Notes: generated from the sequence alone by a model not told the origin. A stretch of DNA of 43,078 nt from an uncultured bacterium (GCA_905214195.1 CAJMLH010000014.1:1-43078), one strand, 5' to 3'; shown: positions 15,917-25,228, counted from the first letter of the stretch. Translations and numbers: made by a program.

Positions 15917-17278
15917 ATGGATGGTAAAAACAGAGAACTTATTATAAGGACTTTGGAAATAAGACACAAGTCTTTTCATCTCAGCAAAAATTTAAGAATA
16001 ATATATGTACTGAAAGGGGAGTTGACCCTAAAGTTTGTGGCAGGGAAAACAACCATAAAAGAAGGCAGCATAGAAATTATAAATATAAATGAACCGGTAT
16101 GTTTTTTCGCCGGGACTGAAGGTAATGTCGTACTTCTTTTTGAAATTGACGGCGCCTTTGCAAAGAAGATGCAGCCCATGATAGACAGGGCATTGTACAA
16201 TTGCAACACGACTTTGTTCTATCCGTGCAGAACGCAGAATAAGTATCAGGAACAGTTAAAATCCAAACTGCTACTTGTGTATAATTTGTATACATATACA
16301 GAAGATTACTCTTTTATCAAAAAAGTGCTTCAAGAGATTGAGGACTTAATAGTGGACAAGTTTCACGACTTGAAAAACATGTTGGTGCAGACTGATGTCT
16401 CCGATACAAATCTTAATCGTTTTTTGAGAATATATGATGCCATATACAGCAATTCCGGCGGCAAAATAAACCTCAAAGAAATCGCAGAAAAAGAATATGT
16501 AAGCGTTCAGTATCTTTCAAAGGAGTTCAATGAAAAATTGAATATGAACTTCAAAGCCACTGTTGAATATTACAAAGTAATACAGGCGGTAAGATATTTG
16601 ATAACGACTAACATGCCGGTGACACTTGTCTCCGAAAACAGCGGATTTTCAGCACCAAGGTATTTTTATAAACAGTTCTCTTATTATTTGGACTGTACGC
16701 CTATGTTATTCAGAGCCAAAACAAGAGGAGAAGATGATCGTGTCTGGGAAGTTCCATCTGATAACGAGCGTATTAAAGAACTTGTAAAAAAGGTAATGGA
16801 TTCGGGGATGGATATTTTCAGCGGAAGCGACAAAAACATAGCCGAAGTTGAAAGCGTTCGCATGAATATCGGAAATAAAAGTGATATGATGCCGCAAAAA
16901 GAAAAAGCCGAAGCCGATATAATAAGAGAAATATTTAGAGATGTAGAAAAAATCAGAGGCATACATCCGACGGCAAAATTTATTTTACTTTCCGAAGACG
17001 AAGAAACAAAGCTTAAGAGATTCCTTGGTCAGGAAGGTGTGAAACCTGCAACTATGCTGATTTCCGTAAGCGGCAGCAATAAGACTTACGGAGAGCTGGC
17101 CTATGATATAGAATCTGTATTAAGTTATATGAACCTTCTGATAAGCATAGCTTCCGGAAAAGGTGTAAGAACATCTTTTAACTGGGAAATAAGCGGAATG
17201 TCAGAAAGCGTTAATTCTATTCTTGGATATGAACCTGCAGATGTGATAGTAGGACTGTTGTCCTTTACATTCAACTGA
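15917..17278 (+). CDS. AraC-family regulator with C-terminal extension
   Basis: 453 residues with ribosome site AGGAG (15902-15906). Residues 1-95 form a cupin-like sensor (IIYVLKGELTLKFVAGKTTIKEGSIEIININEP). Residues about 170-270 carry two HTH motifs: INLKEIAEKEYVSVQYLSKEFNEKL and, after a long helix, VTLVSENSGFSAPRYFYKQFSYYLDCTPMLFRA, the AraC signature. About 180 residues follow that a normal AraC protein lacks; I do not recognise them. Only 40 bases without a terminator separate it from the peptide-binding lipoprotein gene, so regulator and transport genes share a transcript. It is probably the activator of the peptide operon, perhaps sensing an imported peptide or sugar-peptide. Confidence 0.85.
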   Translation: MDGKNRELIIRTLEIRHKSFHLSKNLRIIYVLKGELTLKFVAGKTTIKEGSIEIININEPVCFFAGTEGNVVLLFEIDGAFAKKMQPMIDRALYNCNTTLFYPCRTQNKYQEQLKSKLLLVYNLYTYTEDYSFIKKVLQEIEDLIVDKFHDLKNMLVQTDVSDTNLNRFLRIYDAIYSNSGGKINLKEIAEKEYVSVQYLSKEFNEKLNMNFKATVEYYKVIQAVRYLITTNMPVTLVSENSGFSAPRYFYKQFSYYLDCTPMLFRAKTRGEDDRVWEVPSDNERIKELVKKVMDSGMDIFSGSDKNIAEVESVRMNIGNKSDMMPQKEKAEADIIREIFRDVEKIRGIHPTAKFILLSEDEETKLKRFLGQEGVKPATMLISVSGSNKTYGELAYDIESVLSYMNLLISIASGKGVRTSFNWEISGMSESVNSILGYEPADVIVGLLSFTFN

Positions 17279-17318
17279 TGTGGGCGCATATATATGAACA
17301 CAATATGGAGGTATTGAA

Positions 17319-18884
17319 ATGAAATTTAAGAAAGCTATTGCTTTGATTCTTATCTTAGCTATGGTATTTTCACTTTCAGCCTGCGGCGGCAAGAAAGAGG
17401 GAGATTCAAAGACTCTTGTTATCGCCATTCAGGATGAAATCGAGGGTACAGATGTACAGCAGATAGGCTGGGACAATGTAGTTCATCAGCTTCTTTACGC
17501 TCCGCTGGTAACTTTCAGCGAAGATTTAAGCGCTATCAATCCGGGCTTTGTAGAATCTTATACAGAGTCAGAGGATGGCAAAGAAATAACCTTTGTGCTT
17601 CCTAAGGATGCAAAGTTCTCAAACGGCGATGCCCTTGATGCAGAAGCTGTAAAAGCGTCTTTTGAAAGAATGAAAGAAATCAGCCAGTACTCCGGCGACA
17701 TTGAAGCCGTGCAGGACATACAGGTAGTTGACGAAAGAACTTTTAAATTCATCCTTTCAGAGCCTGCTCCTTACATGTGGGCGAGCCTTGGAAGTTGCTT
17801 CAGTGGAATCGTTGACACAGCAGTAGCGGAAGAAGTCGGAAACGACGAATTCAACAGAAACGCTGTCAGCAACGGACCTTTCATGGTAAAGGAATGGAAA
17901 GCAGGTTCGGAAATAGTTCTGGAAAAGAATCCTAACTATGTAACCTCAAACCCTGATGTTGAAAACAAGGGCGTTATGAACTTCGATCAGGTAATAGTAA
18001 GATTTATACCTGACGAGTTTACAAGAGTAAGCGAACTTGAATCGGGAAATGTAGATATCGCATATGATATTCCTACTGCCAGCGTAAAATCAGTAACTGA
18101 AAACGATGATCTTGAAGCTTATTTCTATGAGCAGGCAGGTTCTACATACATAATGACCAATACAAATGACAATGCACTTAAGGACAAGAATGTAAGAGAT
18201 GCCATAAATATCGGTATTGACAGAGATGCTCTTGCAGAAGCCTTAGACGGTCAGGTTTCACCGCTTTACGGATTCATTTCTGCTGCTCAGGCAGGTTACA
18301 GTGCAGACAAGGAAAAGGAATATGCAGATAAGTTTGCGTATAATCCTGATAAGGCAAAAGAATTGCTTGCCGCAGCAGGTTACACAGACAGTGACGGAGA
18401 CGGTATCGTTGATAAGAACGGCAGTCCGCTCACTATAGAATTCTGTTCACCTACAGATAAGGCGTCAAGTAAGGCCGCAGCACCTGTAATTCAGGCTCAG
18501 CTTAAAGAAATAGGCATAGATATGCAGATTAAGGAATATGAAGCTGCATATATCAAACAGCTTCAAAAGGACAGCAACTTCCAGACTATGGCAAGAAGCT
18601 ATGTATGGAATGACGCAGATATCCTCTACTATGTATTTACAGAAGCATCAGGATATCCATGGTATGAGAAGTCTGTAACAGACGCTCTTGTAGATGCAAG
18701 ATATGAAACAGATATTGAATTAAGAGTCGACAAATATGAAGCGGCACAGGATGAATTGTTCAAATACACACCGGCTGTTTCCATGTTTGCAGACAAGTAT
18801 TGCATCGCAACATCTAAGGCTGTAAAAGGATTTAAAGTTACAAACGACGGAAGATCAATCTTCAACGATACTACTAAGGAGTAG
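17319..18884 (+). CDS. Peptide ABC transporter substrate-binding lipoprotein
   Basis: 521 residues with GGAGG 6-10 bases before the ATG. The lipoprotein signal ends in FSLSAC with Cys22. The body is SBP family 5 (OppA/DppA/NikA type): TLVIAIQDEIEGTDVQQIGWDNVVHQLLYAPLVTF near the N-terminus, then FSNGDALDAEAVKASFERM and KNVRDAINIGIDRDALAEAL. The protein is membrane-anchored outside the cell and delivers peptides to the two permeases encoded downstream. Specificity cannot be read from sequence, but the accompanying serine hydrolase and D-aminoacylase point to unusual, possibly D-amino-acid-containing peptides. Confidence 0.9.
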   Translation: MKFKKAIALILILAMVFSLSACGGKKEGDSKTLVIAIQDEIEGTDVQQIGWDNVVHQLLYAPLVTFSEDLSAINPGFVESYTESEDGKEITFVLPKDAKFSNGDALDAEAVKASFERMKEISQYSGDIEAVQDIQVVDERTFKFILSEPAPYMWASLGSCFSGIVDTAVAEEVGNDEFNRNAVSNGPFMVKEWKAGSEIVLEKNPNYVTSNPDVENKGVMNFDQVIVRFIPDEFTRVSELESGNVDIAYDIPTASVKSVTENDDLEAYFYEQAGSTYIMTNTNDNALKDKNVRDAINIGIDRDALAEALDGQVSPLYGFISAAQAGYSADKEKEYADKFAYNPDKAKELLAAAGYTDSDGDGIVDKNGSPLTIEFCSPTDKASSKAAAPVIQAQLKEIGIDMQIKEYEAAYIKQLQKDSNFQTMARSYVWNDADILYYVFTEASGYPWYEKSVTDALVDARYETDIELRVDKYEAAQDELFKYTPAVSMFADKYCIATSKAVKGFKVTNDGRSIFNDTTKE

Positions 18885-18889
18885 AACTG

Positions 18890-19921
18890 ATGGATCTTAT
18901 GACATTGGAAAAGAGATTGGATCAAGTTATAAGTACAGATATGACTGACCAAACACCGGGTATGGTGCTTATGATAACCAAAGGCGAAGAGGTGCTTATA
19001 AGAAAGTCATATGGACTTGCCGACCTTGAAACAGGAGAAAAAATAACAGAGGACAGAACTTTTGTTATAGCTTCCAATACAAAACAGTTTACTTGTGTAG
19101 CTATAATGATGCTGAAAGAGCAAGGTCTTATAGACTACGATGAACCTATAGAAAGGTTTTTCCCGGATTTTCCGGACTATGTAAAGTATGTTACGGTAAG
19201 GGATTTAATGACGCATGTCTCAGGTATCAGAGAATACTTTGAAGAAGACAAATGGCTGCAAATACCGGATTCTGCAACTGCGGATACAGAAAGAATGCTT
19301 GAGATAATCAAGAACTTCGGGGATTTGACATTTGAACCTAAGACACAGTATTCCTACTGTAACTCCGCTTATGTTATGTTAGGTGATATTGTACGGCAGC
19401 TTTCAGGAATGCCTTTTGGAGAATTTCTTAAAAAGCGTATATTTGAACCGCTTGAAATGAACGATACAATAGCGCCGGACTACAAGGATGTAAAATCAGA
19501 CAAATTGACGGAGGGTTATACAAAGGATGATAAAGGCAACTTTGTAAAGCAGGATTACAACATGGCTCTGGTGGGCTATGCAGACGGCAATATGCAGTCT
19601 ACTGTAAACGATTTGTTTAAGTGGCATAAGTATCTTTATATGAGTGATTCGGAAAAACTTCTCAAAAGAGAAACTTTAGCCGAAGCCTTCAAAGACAATT
19701 ATCTTTTGGATGGAACGGCAACAGGCTATGGATTCGGATTCTTTTTGGGGGACTACAAGGGCCATAAAGAAATATGGCACACAGGCGGAACTACAGGATT
19801 CATATCGAGAGTTTCACGATTTGTAGATGATGATATTTCTCTCTTCATGCTGACAAATTATGAAGGACTTCCAAAGAATGAATTGTATGAAAAAATCGCT
19901 GCGGAAATATTTCGAGTTTAG
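18890..19921 (+). CDS. Beta-lactamase-family serine hydrolase (PBP-like peptidase)
   Basis: 343 residues. The ribosome site AAGGAG lies in the last codons of the lipoprotein gene. The catalytic set of the class C beta-lactamase/D-aminopeptidase family (PF00144) is complete: S62-N-T-K65 (SxxK), Y-C-N in the stretch TQYSYCNSAYVML, and HTGG near residue 300 (EIWHTGGTTGF). No signal peptide or membrane segment is visible, so it acts in the cytoplasm. Relatives include D-aminopeptidases, D,D-peptidases and esterases. Its place between the peptide-binding protein and the permeases suggests it cleaves the imported peptide. A role in beta-lactam resistance is unlikely without export. Confidence 0.85.
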   Translation: MDLMTLEKRLDQVISTDMTDQTPGMVLMITKGEEVLIRKSYGLADLETGEKITEDRTFVIASNTKQFTCVAIMMLKEQGLIDYDEPIERFFPDFPDYVKYVTVRDLMTHVSGIREYFEEDKWLQIPDSATADTERMLEIIKNFGDLTFEPKTQYSYCNSAYVMLGDIVRQLSGMPFGEFLKKRIFEPLEMNDTIAPDYKDVKSDKLTEGYTKDDKGNFVKQDYNMALVGYADGNMQSTVNDLFKWHKYLYMSDSEKLLKRETLAEAFKDNYLLDGTATGYGFGFFLGDYKGHKEIWHTGGTTGFISRVSRFVDDDISLFMLTNYEGLPKNELYEKIAAEIFRV

Positions 19922-19927
19922 AATCTG

Positions 19928-19952
19928 AGAGGGAGGGTCATCCCCTCCCTCT
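19928..19952 (+). promoter_or_regulatory. Intra-operon GC-rich hairpin
   Basis: AGAGGGAGGG (19928-19937) pairs fully with CCCTCCCTCT (19943-19952) over a 5-base loop. No U run follows (TATGTATT), so it is more likely an mRNA-stabilising or differential-expression hairpin between the first genes and the permeases than a full terminator. Confidence 0.6.
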
Positions 19953-19981
19953 TATGTATTAGTACAAGAAGGAGACGAGAA

Positions 19982-20911
19982 ATGAATGATATTGTTCGTT
20001 TTGTGGTGAAAAGACTGATAATGGGCGTAGCTATAGTGCTGTTTGTTTCAGTTCTTGTTTTTGCCATAATGCAGGCCATGCCGGGCAATCCTATCGACCT
20101 TATGGTGGATACGAGAGTTTCTCCGGAAAGGGTTGCGGAACTTGAAGCCCAGTGGGGGCTTGACAAACCGCCGATAGTTCAGTTTTTCTATTGGCTTGGT
20201 AACATATTACAGGGAGATTTCGGTATGTCGGTATCCATGAAGCAGAATGTAGGAGATCTGATAATGCAGAGACTGCCATATACATTGATGCTTACAGGTG
20301 CGGCATTACTTATAGAATATATTATAGCTATTCCATTGGGACTGATGGCAGCTGTAAAAAAAGATAAACTTACAGACAAAGCTTTAACTGTCGGAACTAT
20401 AGTTCTGTGGTCCATGCCTCAGTTTTGGCTTGGTGTATTGCTGATGTTTATCTTCAGTATTACTTTAGGTGTTTTGCCGCTGTCGGGTTACAGCGGATTT
20501 ACATCCCTTATATTGCCGGCATTTACACTGGCGCTGCCTACACTGGCTCAGATTTTCAGGCTGACCAGATCAGAGGTACTTGATGTTATGCGTGAGAGAT
20601 ATGTAATGACTGCCAGAGCTAAGGGTATAGCCGGTAAAAAAGTTTTGATAAAGCATGTATTGAGAAATGCACTTATTCCTGTTACTGTAATGTTCTTCTT
20701 ATCATTGCCTTGGCTGATAGGCGGAGCTGTAGTAGTTGAAAATGTGTTTGCATGGCCGGGAATGGGTCAGATGCTTTGGAAAGCCATATCCAAGCAGGAT
20801 TTTATGGTGGTTCAGGGAATTATTTTTGTTATAACGATTTTGACAGTAATTTGTAATCTTATAGGTGACATAATATCGGGAATACTTGACCCAAGAATTC
20901 GTTTGGAGTAG
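19982..20911 (+). CDS. Peptide ABC transporter permease, OppB/DppB type
   Basis: 309 residues with ribosome site AAGGAG. One N-terminal membrane helix (about 9-30) is followed by the periplasmic-side segment AMPGNPIDLMVDTRVSPERVAELEAQWGLDKP typical of DppB/OppB, then five further helices. The cytoplasmic EAA-type loop is KGIAGKKVLIKHVLRNALIPV. The end IIGDIISGILDPRIR-like is standard for the family. It forms the membrane channel with the next gene product. Confidence 0.9.
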   Translation: MNDIVRFVVKRLIMGVAIVLFVSVLVFAIMQAMPGNPIDLMVDTRVSPERVAELEAQWGLDKPPIVQFFYWLGNILQGDFGMSVSMKQNVGDLIMQRLPYTLMLTGAALLIEYIIAIPLGLMAAVKKDKLTDKALTVGTIVLWSMPQFWLGVLLMFIFSITLGVLPLSGYSGFTSLILPAFTLALPTLAQIFRLTRSEVLDVMRERYVMTARAKGIAGKKVLIKHVLRNALIPVTVMFFLSLPWLIGGAVVVENVFAWPGMGQMLWKAISKQDFMVVQGIIFVITILTVICNLIGDIISGILDPRIRLE

Positions 20912-20920
20912 AGGAAGACA

Positions 20921-21751
20921 ATGAAAAAGAAATTTAAAGGCATATTTAAAAATAAAATGTTTGTCATTGGTATGATACTTTTCGGCACAATGCTTTTGAT
21001 TGCGATATTTGCCCCTTTCATAGCGCCTCATACTTTTGACGAACAGAACATGGCAATGAAACTGGCCGCCCCAAGTGCTGAATATCCTTTAGGTACAGAC
21101 CAGTACGGAAGATGTATTTTCAGCAGGGTGGTTTACGGTTCTCGTATAGCCTTAAGCGTAGGAATAGTTGCGGTTATAATTGAAACCGTAATCGGAGTAA
21201 CCTTGGGAATGCTGGCAGGCTACTACGGTAAAAAAATCGATAAAGTGATAACTTTTGTAACAGACTCAGCGTGGGCGATACCGCCTATAATTCTTGCGAT
21301 GGCAATAGTTTTAATGCTCGGCTCAAGCGCAATGAATGTTGCGATTGCCGTTGCTGTTGTAAGCTGGGCACAGTTTACGAAAATAATAAGGGCAAAAGTT
21401 CAGTCATTAAAGGAACTGTCATATATAGAGGCAGCCAGAATATATGGTGAAAGTGATTTCAGCATATTGATGAGGTACATACTGCCTAACTTGACATCTA
21501 CGATAATAATACTTGCAACTCTGGCTCTGCCATCTGCAATCTTATCGACTACATCGATGGGATTCTTAGGTCTTGGCGCACAGCAGCCGCAGCCTGACTG
21601 GGGAATGATTCTCTCCGAGGGCATACAGTACCTTAGAAACGCTCCTTGGATATCAATGGTACCGGGAGTTGCAATAGTATGGACTGTTTTAGGATTTAAC
21701 TTGGTAGGAGAAGGTGTAAAAGATCTTCTTGACCCAAGACTGAAAGTGTAA
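20921..21751 (+). CDS. Peptide ABC transporter permease, OppC/DppC type
   Basis: 276 residues, starting 9 bases after the OppB-type gene. It has an N-terminal helix (about 12-32), the segment PLGTDQYGRCIFSRVVYGSRIAL that marks OppC/DppC, and the EAA loop EAARIYGESDFSILMRYILPNL near residue 170. It ends with LLDPRLKV. It is the second half of the transmembrane channel. Length and motif order are normal. Confidence 0.9.
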   Translation: MKKKFKGIFKNKMFVIGMILFGTMLLIAIFAPFIAPHTFDEQNMAMKLAAPSAEYPLGTDQYGRCIFSRVVYGSRIALSVGIVAVIIETVIGVTLGMLAGYYGKKIDKVITFVTDSAWAIPPIILAMAIVLMLGSSAMNVAIAVAVVSWAQFTKIIRAKVQSLKELSYIEAARIYGESDFSILMRYILPNLTSTIIILATLALPSAILSTTSMGFLGLGAQQPQPDWGMILSEGIQYLRNAPWISMVPGVAIVWTVLGFNLVGEGVKDLLDPRLKV

Positions 21752-21762
21752 GGGAGGAAGAG

Positions 21763-22743
21763 ATGGACAACACTATTTTGAAAGTAAAAGACCTGTCAAT
21801 CAATTTCGAGACCAAACACGGACTGGTAAGGGCGGTTGACCGAGTTAGCTTTGATATAGAAAAGGGACAGGTGTTTGCACTTGTCGGAGAGTCGGGATGC
21901 GGCAAATCCACCACTGCTATGGGTATAATGAGATTGCTTCAGGAACCGGGCAAAATCGGCGGTGGCGAAATTATATTTGAAGAGCAGAACCTTACAGACC
22001 TTACTGAAGATGAGATGAGCCATGTAAGGGGAAAAGAAATAGGAATGATATTTCAAAATCCTTTAGACTCTTTGAATCCGGTATACAGCATAGGATATCA
22101 GGTTTCTGAGGGATTGATAGAAGAAGGTAAATCTAAAGAAGAAGCCTACGAAACGGCATACAACACATTGAGAGATGTAAAGATTTCCGATGTTGAGTCA
22201 AGAATGAAATCATATCCTCATGAGATAAGCGGAGGAATGAGACAGAGAGTAATGATTGCAATGATGCTGTGCCGCAATCCAAAGCTTCTTATTGCAGATG
22301 AACCGACTACTGCTCTTGATGTGACTATTCAAGCAGGCATAATCGAATTGATGAACGAGCTTAGAAGCAAGTATAATTCTTCAATTTTAATGATAACTCA
22401 TGATTTCGGTATAGTTGCCGATATGGCCGACAGAGTAGGTGTTATGTATGCGGGAAATATTGTAGAAATAGCTGATGTATTTGATATATTTGATAATGCA
22501 GCGCATCCTTATACTAAATTGCTTATGAAGGCTCTTCCTACTATAACTAAAGACGAAGGACGACTGGAGACAATAAAGGGCACAGTTCCCGATTTGTCTA
22601 TGGATATCAAGGGATGCAAGTTTGCTGACAGATGCCCTTCATGCACTGAAAAATGCAGACAGGAAAGACCCGAAATGAAAGAAATAAGCAAAGGACACTT
22701 TGTGGCCTGCCACTGCTGTGAAGGAGGAAGCTCCTATGAATAA
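21763..22743 (+). CDS. Peptide ABC transporter ATPase, OppD/DppD type
   Basis: 326 residues with ribosome site GGGAGGAAG. Walker A GESGCGKSTTAM (about 42-53), ABC signature ISGGMRQRV, Walker B LLIADEPTTALD, and the OppD/DppD C-terminal Cys motif CKFADRCPSCTEKC that may bind an Fe-S cluster. It pairs with the following ATPase. Its last codons overlap the next start by 8 bases. Confidence 0.92.
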   Translation: MDNTILKVKDLSINFETKHGLVRAVDRVSFDIEKGQVFALVGESGCGKSTTAMGIMRLLQEPGKIGGGEIIFEEQNLTDLTEDEMSHVRGKEIGMIFQNPLDSLNPVYSIGYQVSEGLIEEGKSKEEAYETAYNTLRDVKISDVESRMKSYPHEISGGMRQRVMIAMMLCRNPKLLIADEPTTALDVTIQAGIIELMNELRSKYNSSILMITHDFGIVADMADRVGVMYAGNIVEIADVFDIFDNAAHPYTKLLMKALPTITKDEGRLETIKGTVPDLSMDIKGCKFADRCPSCTEKCRQERPEMKEISKGHFVACHCCEGGSSYE

Positions 22744-23710
22744 CAATAAAGTAGTAGAAATAAAAGATATAAAGAAGTATTTTCCTTTGAGAGGCGGCGG
22801 AAGAAAAAACAAGAAATATGTCAAGGCCGTTGACGGAATTACTCTTGATGTTTATGAGGGCGAAACTCTCGGACTTGTAGGTGAAAGCGGAAGCGGAAAG
22901 ACCACTCTTGCCAAGATGATACTTGGCCTTTTGCCTCCTACCGAAAACACAGTTCTCATAGACGGAAATGACATATGGAAAGACAAGAAAACTAAGGGCA
23001 GGGGCAAAGAGGTAAATGCGGTTTTCCAAGACCCGGCATCTTCCTTAAATCCTCGTTCGACTATATACAGGACTCTTGAAAGACCTCTTCTGATAAACGG
23101 ATATTCAAAGGAAGAGGCAAAGGAAAGGATTCTTGATACTGCAGAAAAGGTAAACCTTAGAAAAGAACTTTTGGACAGATTTCCAAACGAACTTTCGGGA
23201 GGCCAGCAGCAGAGAGTAAGCATCGCAAGAGCTATTTCACTGATGCCGAGGATACTCGTCTTAGACGAACCGACCAGTGCCCTTGATGTTTCCGTGCAGG
23301 CTCAGACTCTCAATGAACTTCTGAGATTGCAAAAGGAACTGAACATGACATATATTTTTATAACCCATAATCTTTCGGTTGTAAGATATATGAGTGACAG
23401 AATATGTGTTATGTACGGCGGTAAGGTTATGGAAATAGGCAAGACTGAGGATATATATGACCATTGTATGCATCCGTACACATTGGGTTTGATGTCTTCC
23501 GTGCCGCCGCTTCATCCGAGGGAACGAAACAGAAAGAAACACCTTCTCAGCGGAGATATGCCAAGTCTTATAGATGTAGGCGAGGGATGCAGATTTTGCA
23601 GTAGATGTAAGTACAGCAAGGAAATCTGCCAAAATACACAGCCGCCGCTTAAAGAAGTTGGTGAAGGGCATATTGTTGCATGTCATTTTGCAGGTGAGCT
23701 GGATTTTTAA
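22736..23710 (+). CDS. Peptide ABC transporter ATPase, OppF/DppF type
   Basis: 324 residues. The ATG at 22736 is chosen for the GGAGGAAG just upstream; it overlaps the OppD-type stop. Walker A GESGSGKTTLAK, signature LSGGQQQRVSIARA, Walker B ILVLDEPTSALD, and C-terminal CRFCSRCKYSKEIC. It completes the five-component importer (binding protein, two permeases, two ATPases). Confidence 0.92.
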   Translation: MNNNKVVEIKDIKKYFPLRGGGRKNKKYVKAVDGITLDVYEGETLGLVGESGSGKTTLAKMILGLLPPTENTVLIDGNDIWKDKKTKGRGKEVNAVFQDPASSLNPRSTIYRTLERPLLINGYSKEEAKERILDTAEKVNLRKELLDRFPNELSGGQQQRVSIARAISLMPRILVLDEPTSALDVSVQAQTLNELLRLQKELNMTYIFITHNLSVVRYMSDRICVMYGGKVMEIGKTEDIYDHCMHPYTLGLMSSVPPLHPRERNRKKHLLSGDMPSLIDVGEGCRFCSRCKYSKEICQNTQPPLKEVGEGHIVACHFAGELDF

Positions 23711-23742
23711 ATGTCTGTAATAATTGAAAAGAGATTGAAAAA

Positions 23743-25107
23743 ATGAAAGATTTAAAGATAGTTAATGCAAAATTTCCGGATTTTGAGTCCAATGATTGGA
23801 TTGAAGCCGACATTCTTATTCATTATGGTAAAATAGAAAAAATAGGAGATGTTTCAGAGGAGTGTAAGGAAGTCATAGATGCTTCGGGCAAAGTCGTATC
23901 TCCGGGCTTTATAGATATACATGCTCATGAAGATGAATTCAAGGGGAATCGGGAGGATGACTTTTTCACTGCACAGAGAGGGCTTCTGATGGGAGTTACT
24001 ACAGAAATCGTAGGAAACTGCGGAGACATGTATAACTCTCCTGAGACCTTTGTAAATCGCATAGATAAAGAGGGCGCTCCGGTAAACTATATGACATTTA
24101 TAGGTCAGAATTATCTCAGAGAGCAAGCAGGTGCAATGGATCGCTATAAAGCAAGCACCGTGGAGCAGTTAGATAAGATGAAGATGATGCTTGCGGCAAC
24201 TAAAAAGTACGGCCCTGTGGGACTTTCATGTGGGTTTGAGTATGCGCCGGGAGTAACTTCCGAAGAAACGGTGAATTTGGCAAAGGCACTTGACGAAGAG
24301 GGGTATCTTATTTCTGTTCATTTCAGAGAAGATGGACCAAAGGCGCCCGATTCTACAAGAGAGTTGATTGAAATATCCAAGGCTACAGGCTACGGCATAG
24401 AGATGTCTCATATAGGAAGCTGTGCCGCAGTGGGATATATGGATGAAACTTTAAATGTTATAAAAGAGGCGAGAGATGCCGGAGTAGACATTTCCACAGA
24501 TTGCTATCCGTATAATGCCTTTTGTACAGGCATAGGAACGGCCGTGTTTGACGAAGGCTGTTTTGAAAGATGGGGTAAAACCTACAGCGATATTTTGGTG
24601 CTGGACGGACCTTATGTTAACCAAAGATGTAATAGGGAGCTGTTTGAAAAACTTAAAAAGGAAGACCCTGATTTGCATGTGGCAGTGTTTGCAATGAATC
24701 GGGAAGAAGTGGATAAGGCATTTGCAACTCCGTTTGTCATGGTTGGAAGTGACTGCGGATTTGTAAACAGGCACGGTCATCCTCGTGGAGCAGGAGCATT
24801 CCCTAAAGTTATCAGAGAGTATGTAAGAGAAAAGAAGATGCTTACTCTTATGGAAGCACTCAGAAAGATGACGGTAATGCCTGCCGAGCGTGTAAAACTA
24901 AAATATAAGGGAGAGATAAAAGAGGGCAACGATGCGGATATTGTAATCTTCGATGAAAACAATATTGCAGACGGTGCAACCTTTGAGAATCCTACAGAAG
25001 CCCCTAAGGGAATAGACTATGTAATAGTCAACGGTCATATAGCCGCAGAAGCCGGAGTTGTTAAATCAGACAACTATGGTAAGTATATAAGATATAAAAA
25101 TCGTTAA
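23743..25107 (+). CDS. N-acyl-D-amino-acid deacylase family amidohydrolase
   Basis: 454 residues. The amidohydrolase metal motif is IDIHAHED with His60 and His62. The family-specific GNCGD places Cys93 where D-aminoacylases use a bridging Cys ligand. A later His (EMSHIGSC, about 223) and Asp (GSDCGF, about 340) complete the metal site, and FREDGPKAP and HPRGAGAFPKVI are characteristic. The predicted reaction is hydrolysis of N-acyl-D-amino acids or D-residue dipeptides to a free D-amino acid. The ribosome site is weak. It lies 32 bases after the last transporter gene with no terminator, so it is the final enzyme of the peptide operon. Confidence 0.87.
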   Translation: MKDLKIVNAKFPDFESNDWIEADILIHYGKIEKIGDVSEECKEVIDASGKVVSPGFIDIHAHEDEFKGNREDDFFTAQRGLLMGVTTEIVGNCGDMYNSPETFVNRIDKEGAPVNYMTFIGQNYLREQAGAMDRYKASTVEQLDKMKMMLAATKKYGPVGLSCGFEYAPGVTSEETVNLAKALDEEGYLISVHFREDGPKAPDSTRELIEISKATGYGIEMSHIGSCAAVGYMDETLNVIKEARDAGVDISTDCYPYNAFCTGIGTAVFDEGCFERWGKTYSDILVLDGPYVNQRCNRELFEKLKKEDPDLHVAVFAMNREEVDKAFATPFVMVGSDCGFVNRHGHPRGAGAFPKVIREYVREKKMLTLMEALRKMTVMPAERVKLKYKGEIKEGNDADIVIFDENNIADGATFENPTEAPKGIDYVIVNGHIAAEAGVVKSDNYGKYIRYKNR

Positions 25108-25136
25108 AGAGGATTAACGGATAATTGCAAAATATT

Positions 25137-25228
25137 AAAAGCCGCCTGAGGCAGGATGATGCTTTCTTTATCGGATAAACCGATAAGGGAAATTTATGTC
25201 AGATATAATCCTGCACCGGGCGGCTTTT
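25137..25228 (+). terminator. Three-tier structured terminator of the peptide operon
   Basis: Nested helices: AAAAGCCGCC (25137-25146) with GGCGGCTTTT (25219-25228); GCAGGAT (25151-25157) with ATCCTGC (25208-25214); and a 9-bp inner hairpin 25166-25174 with 25180-25188 around ATAAA. The outer arm ends in TTTT, so it can terminate, but the 92-base multi-helix layout is more elaborate than the other terminators here. Confidence 0.65.

Noticed and set aside
18890..19921. Beta-lactamase conferring resistance
   Set aside because: The catalytic motifs fit the broad PF00144 family, but there is no export signal and the gene is embedded in a peptide-uptake operon, so a peptidase role is preferred.
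19928..19952. Full terminator splitting the peptide operon
   Set aside because: The hairpin is strong but no U run follows, and the downstream permeases have no promoter that I could find.
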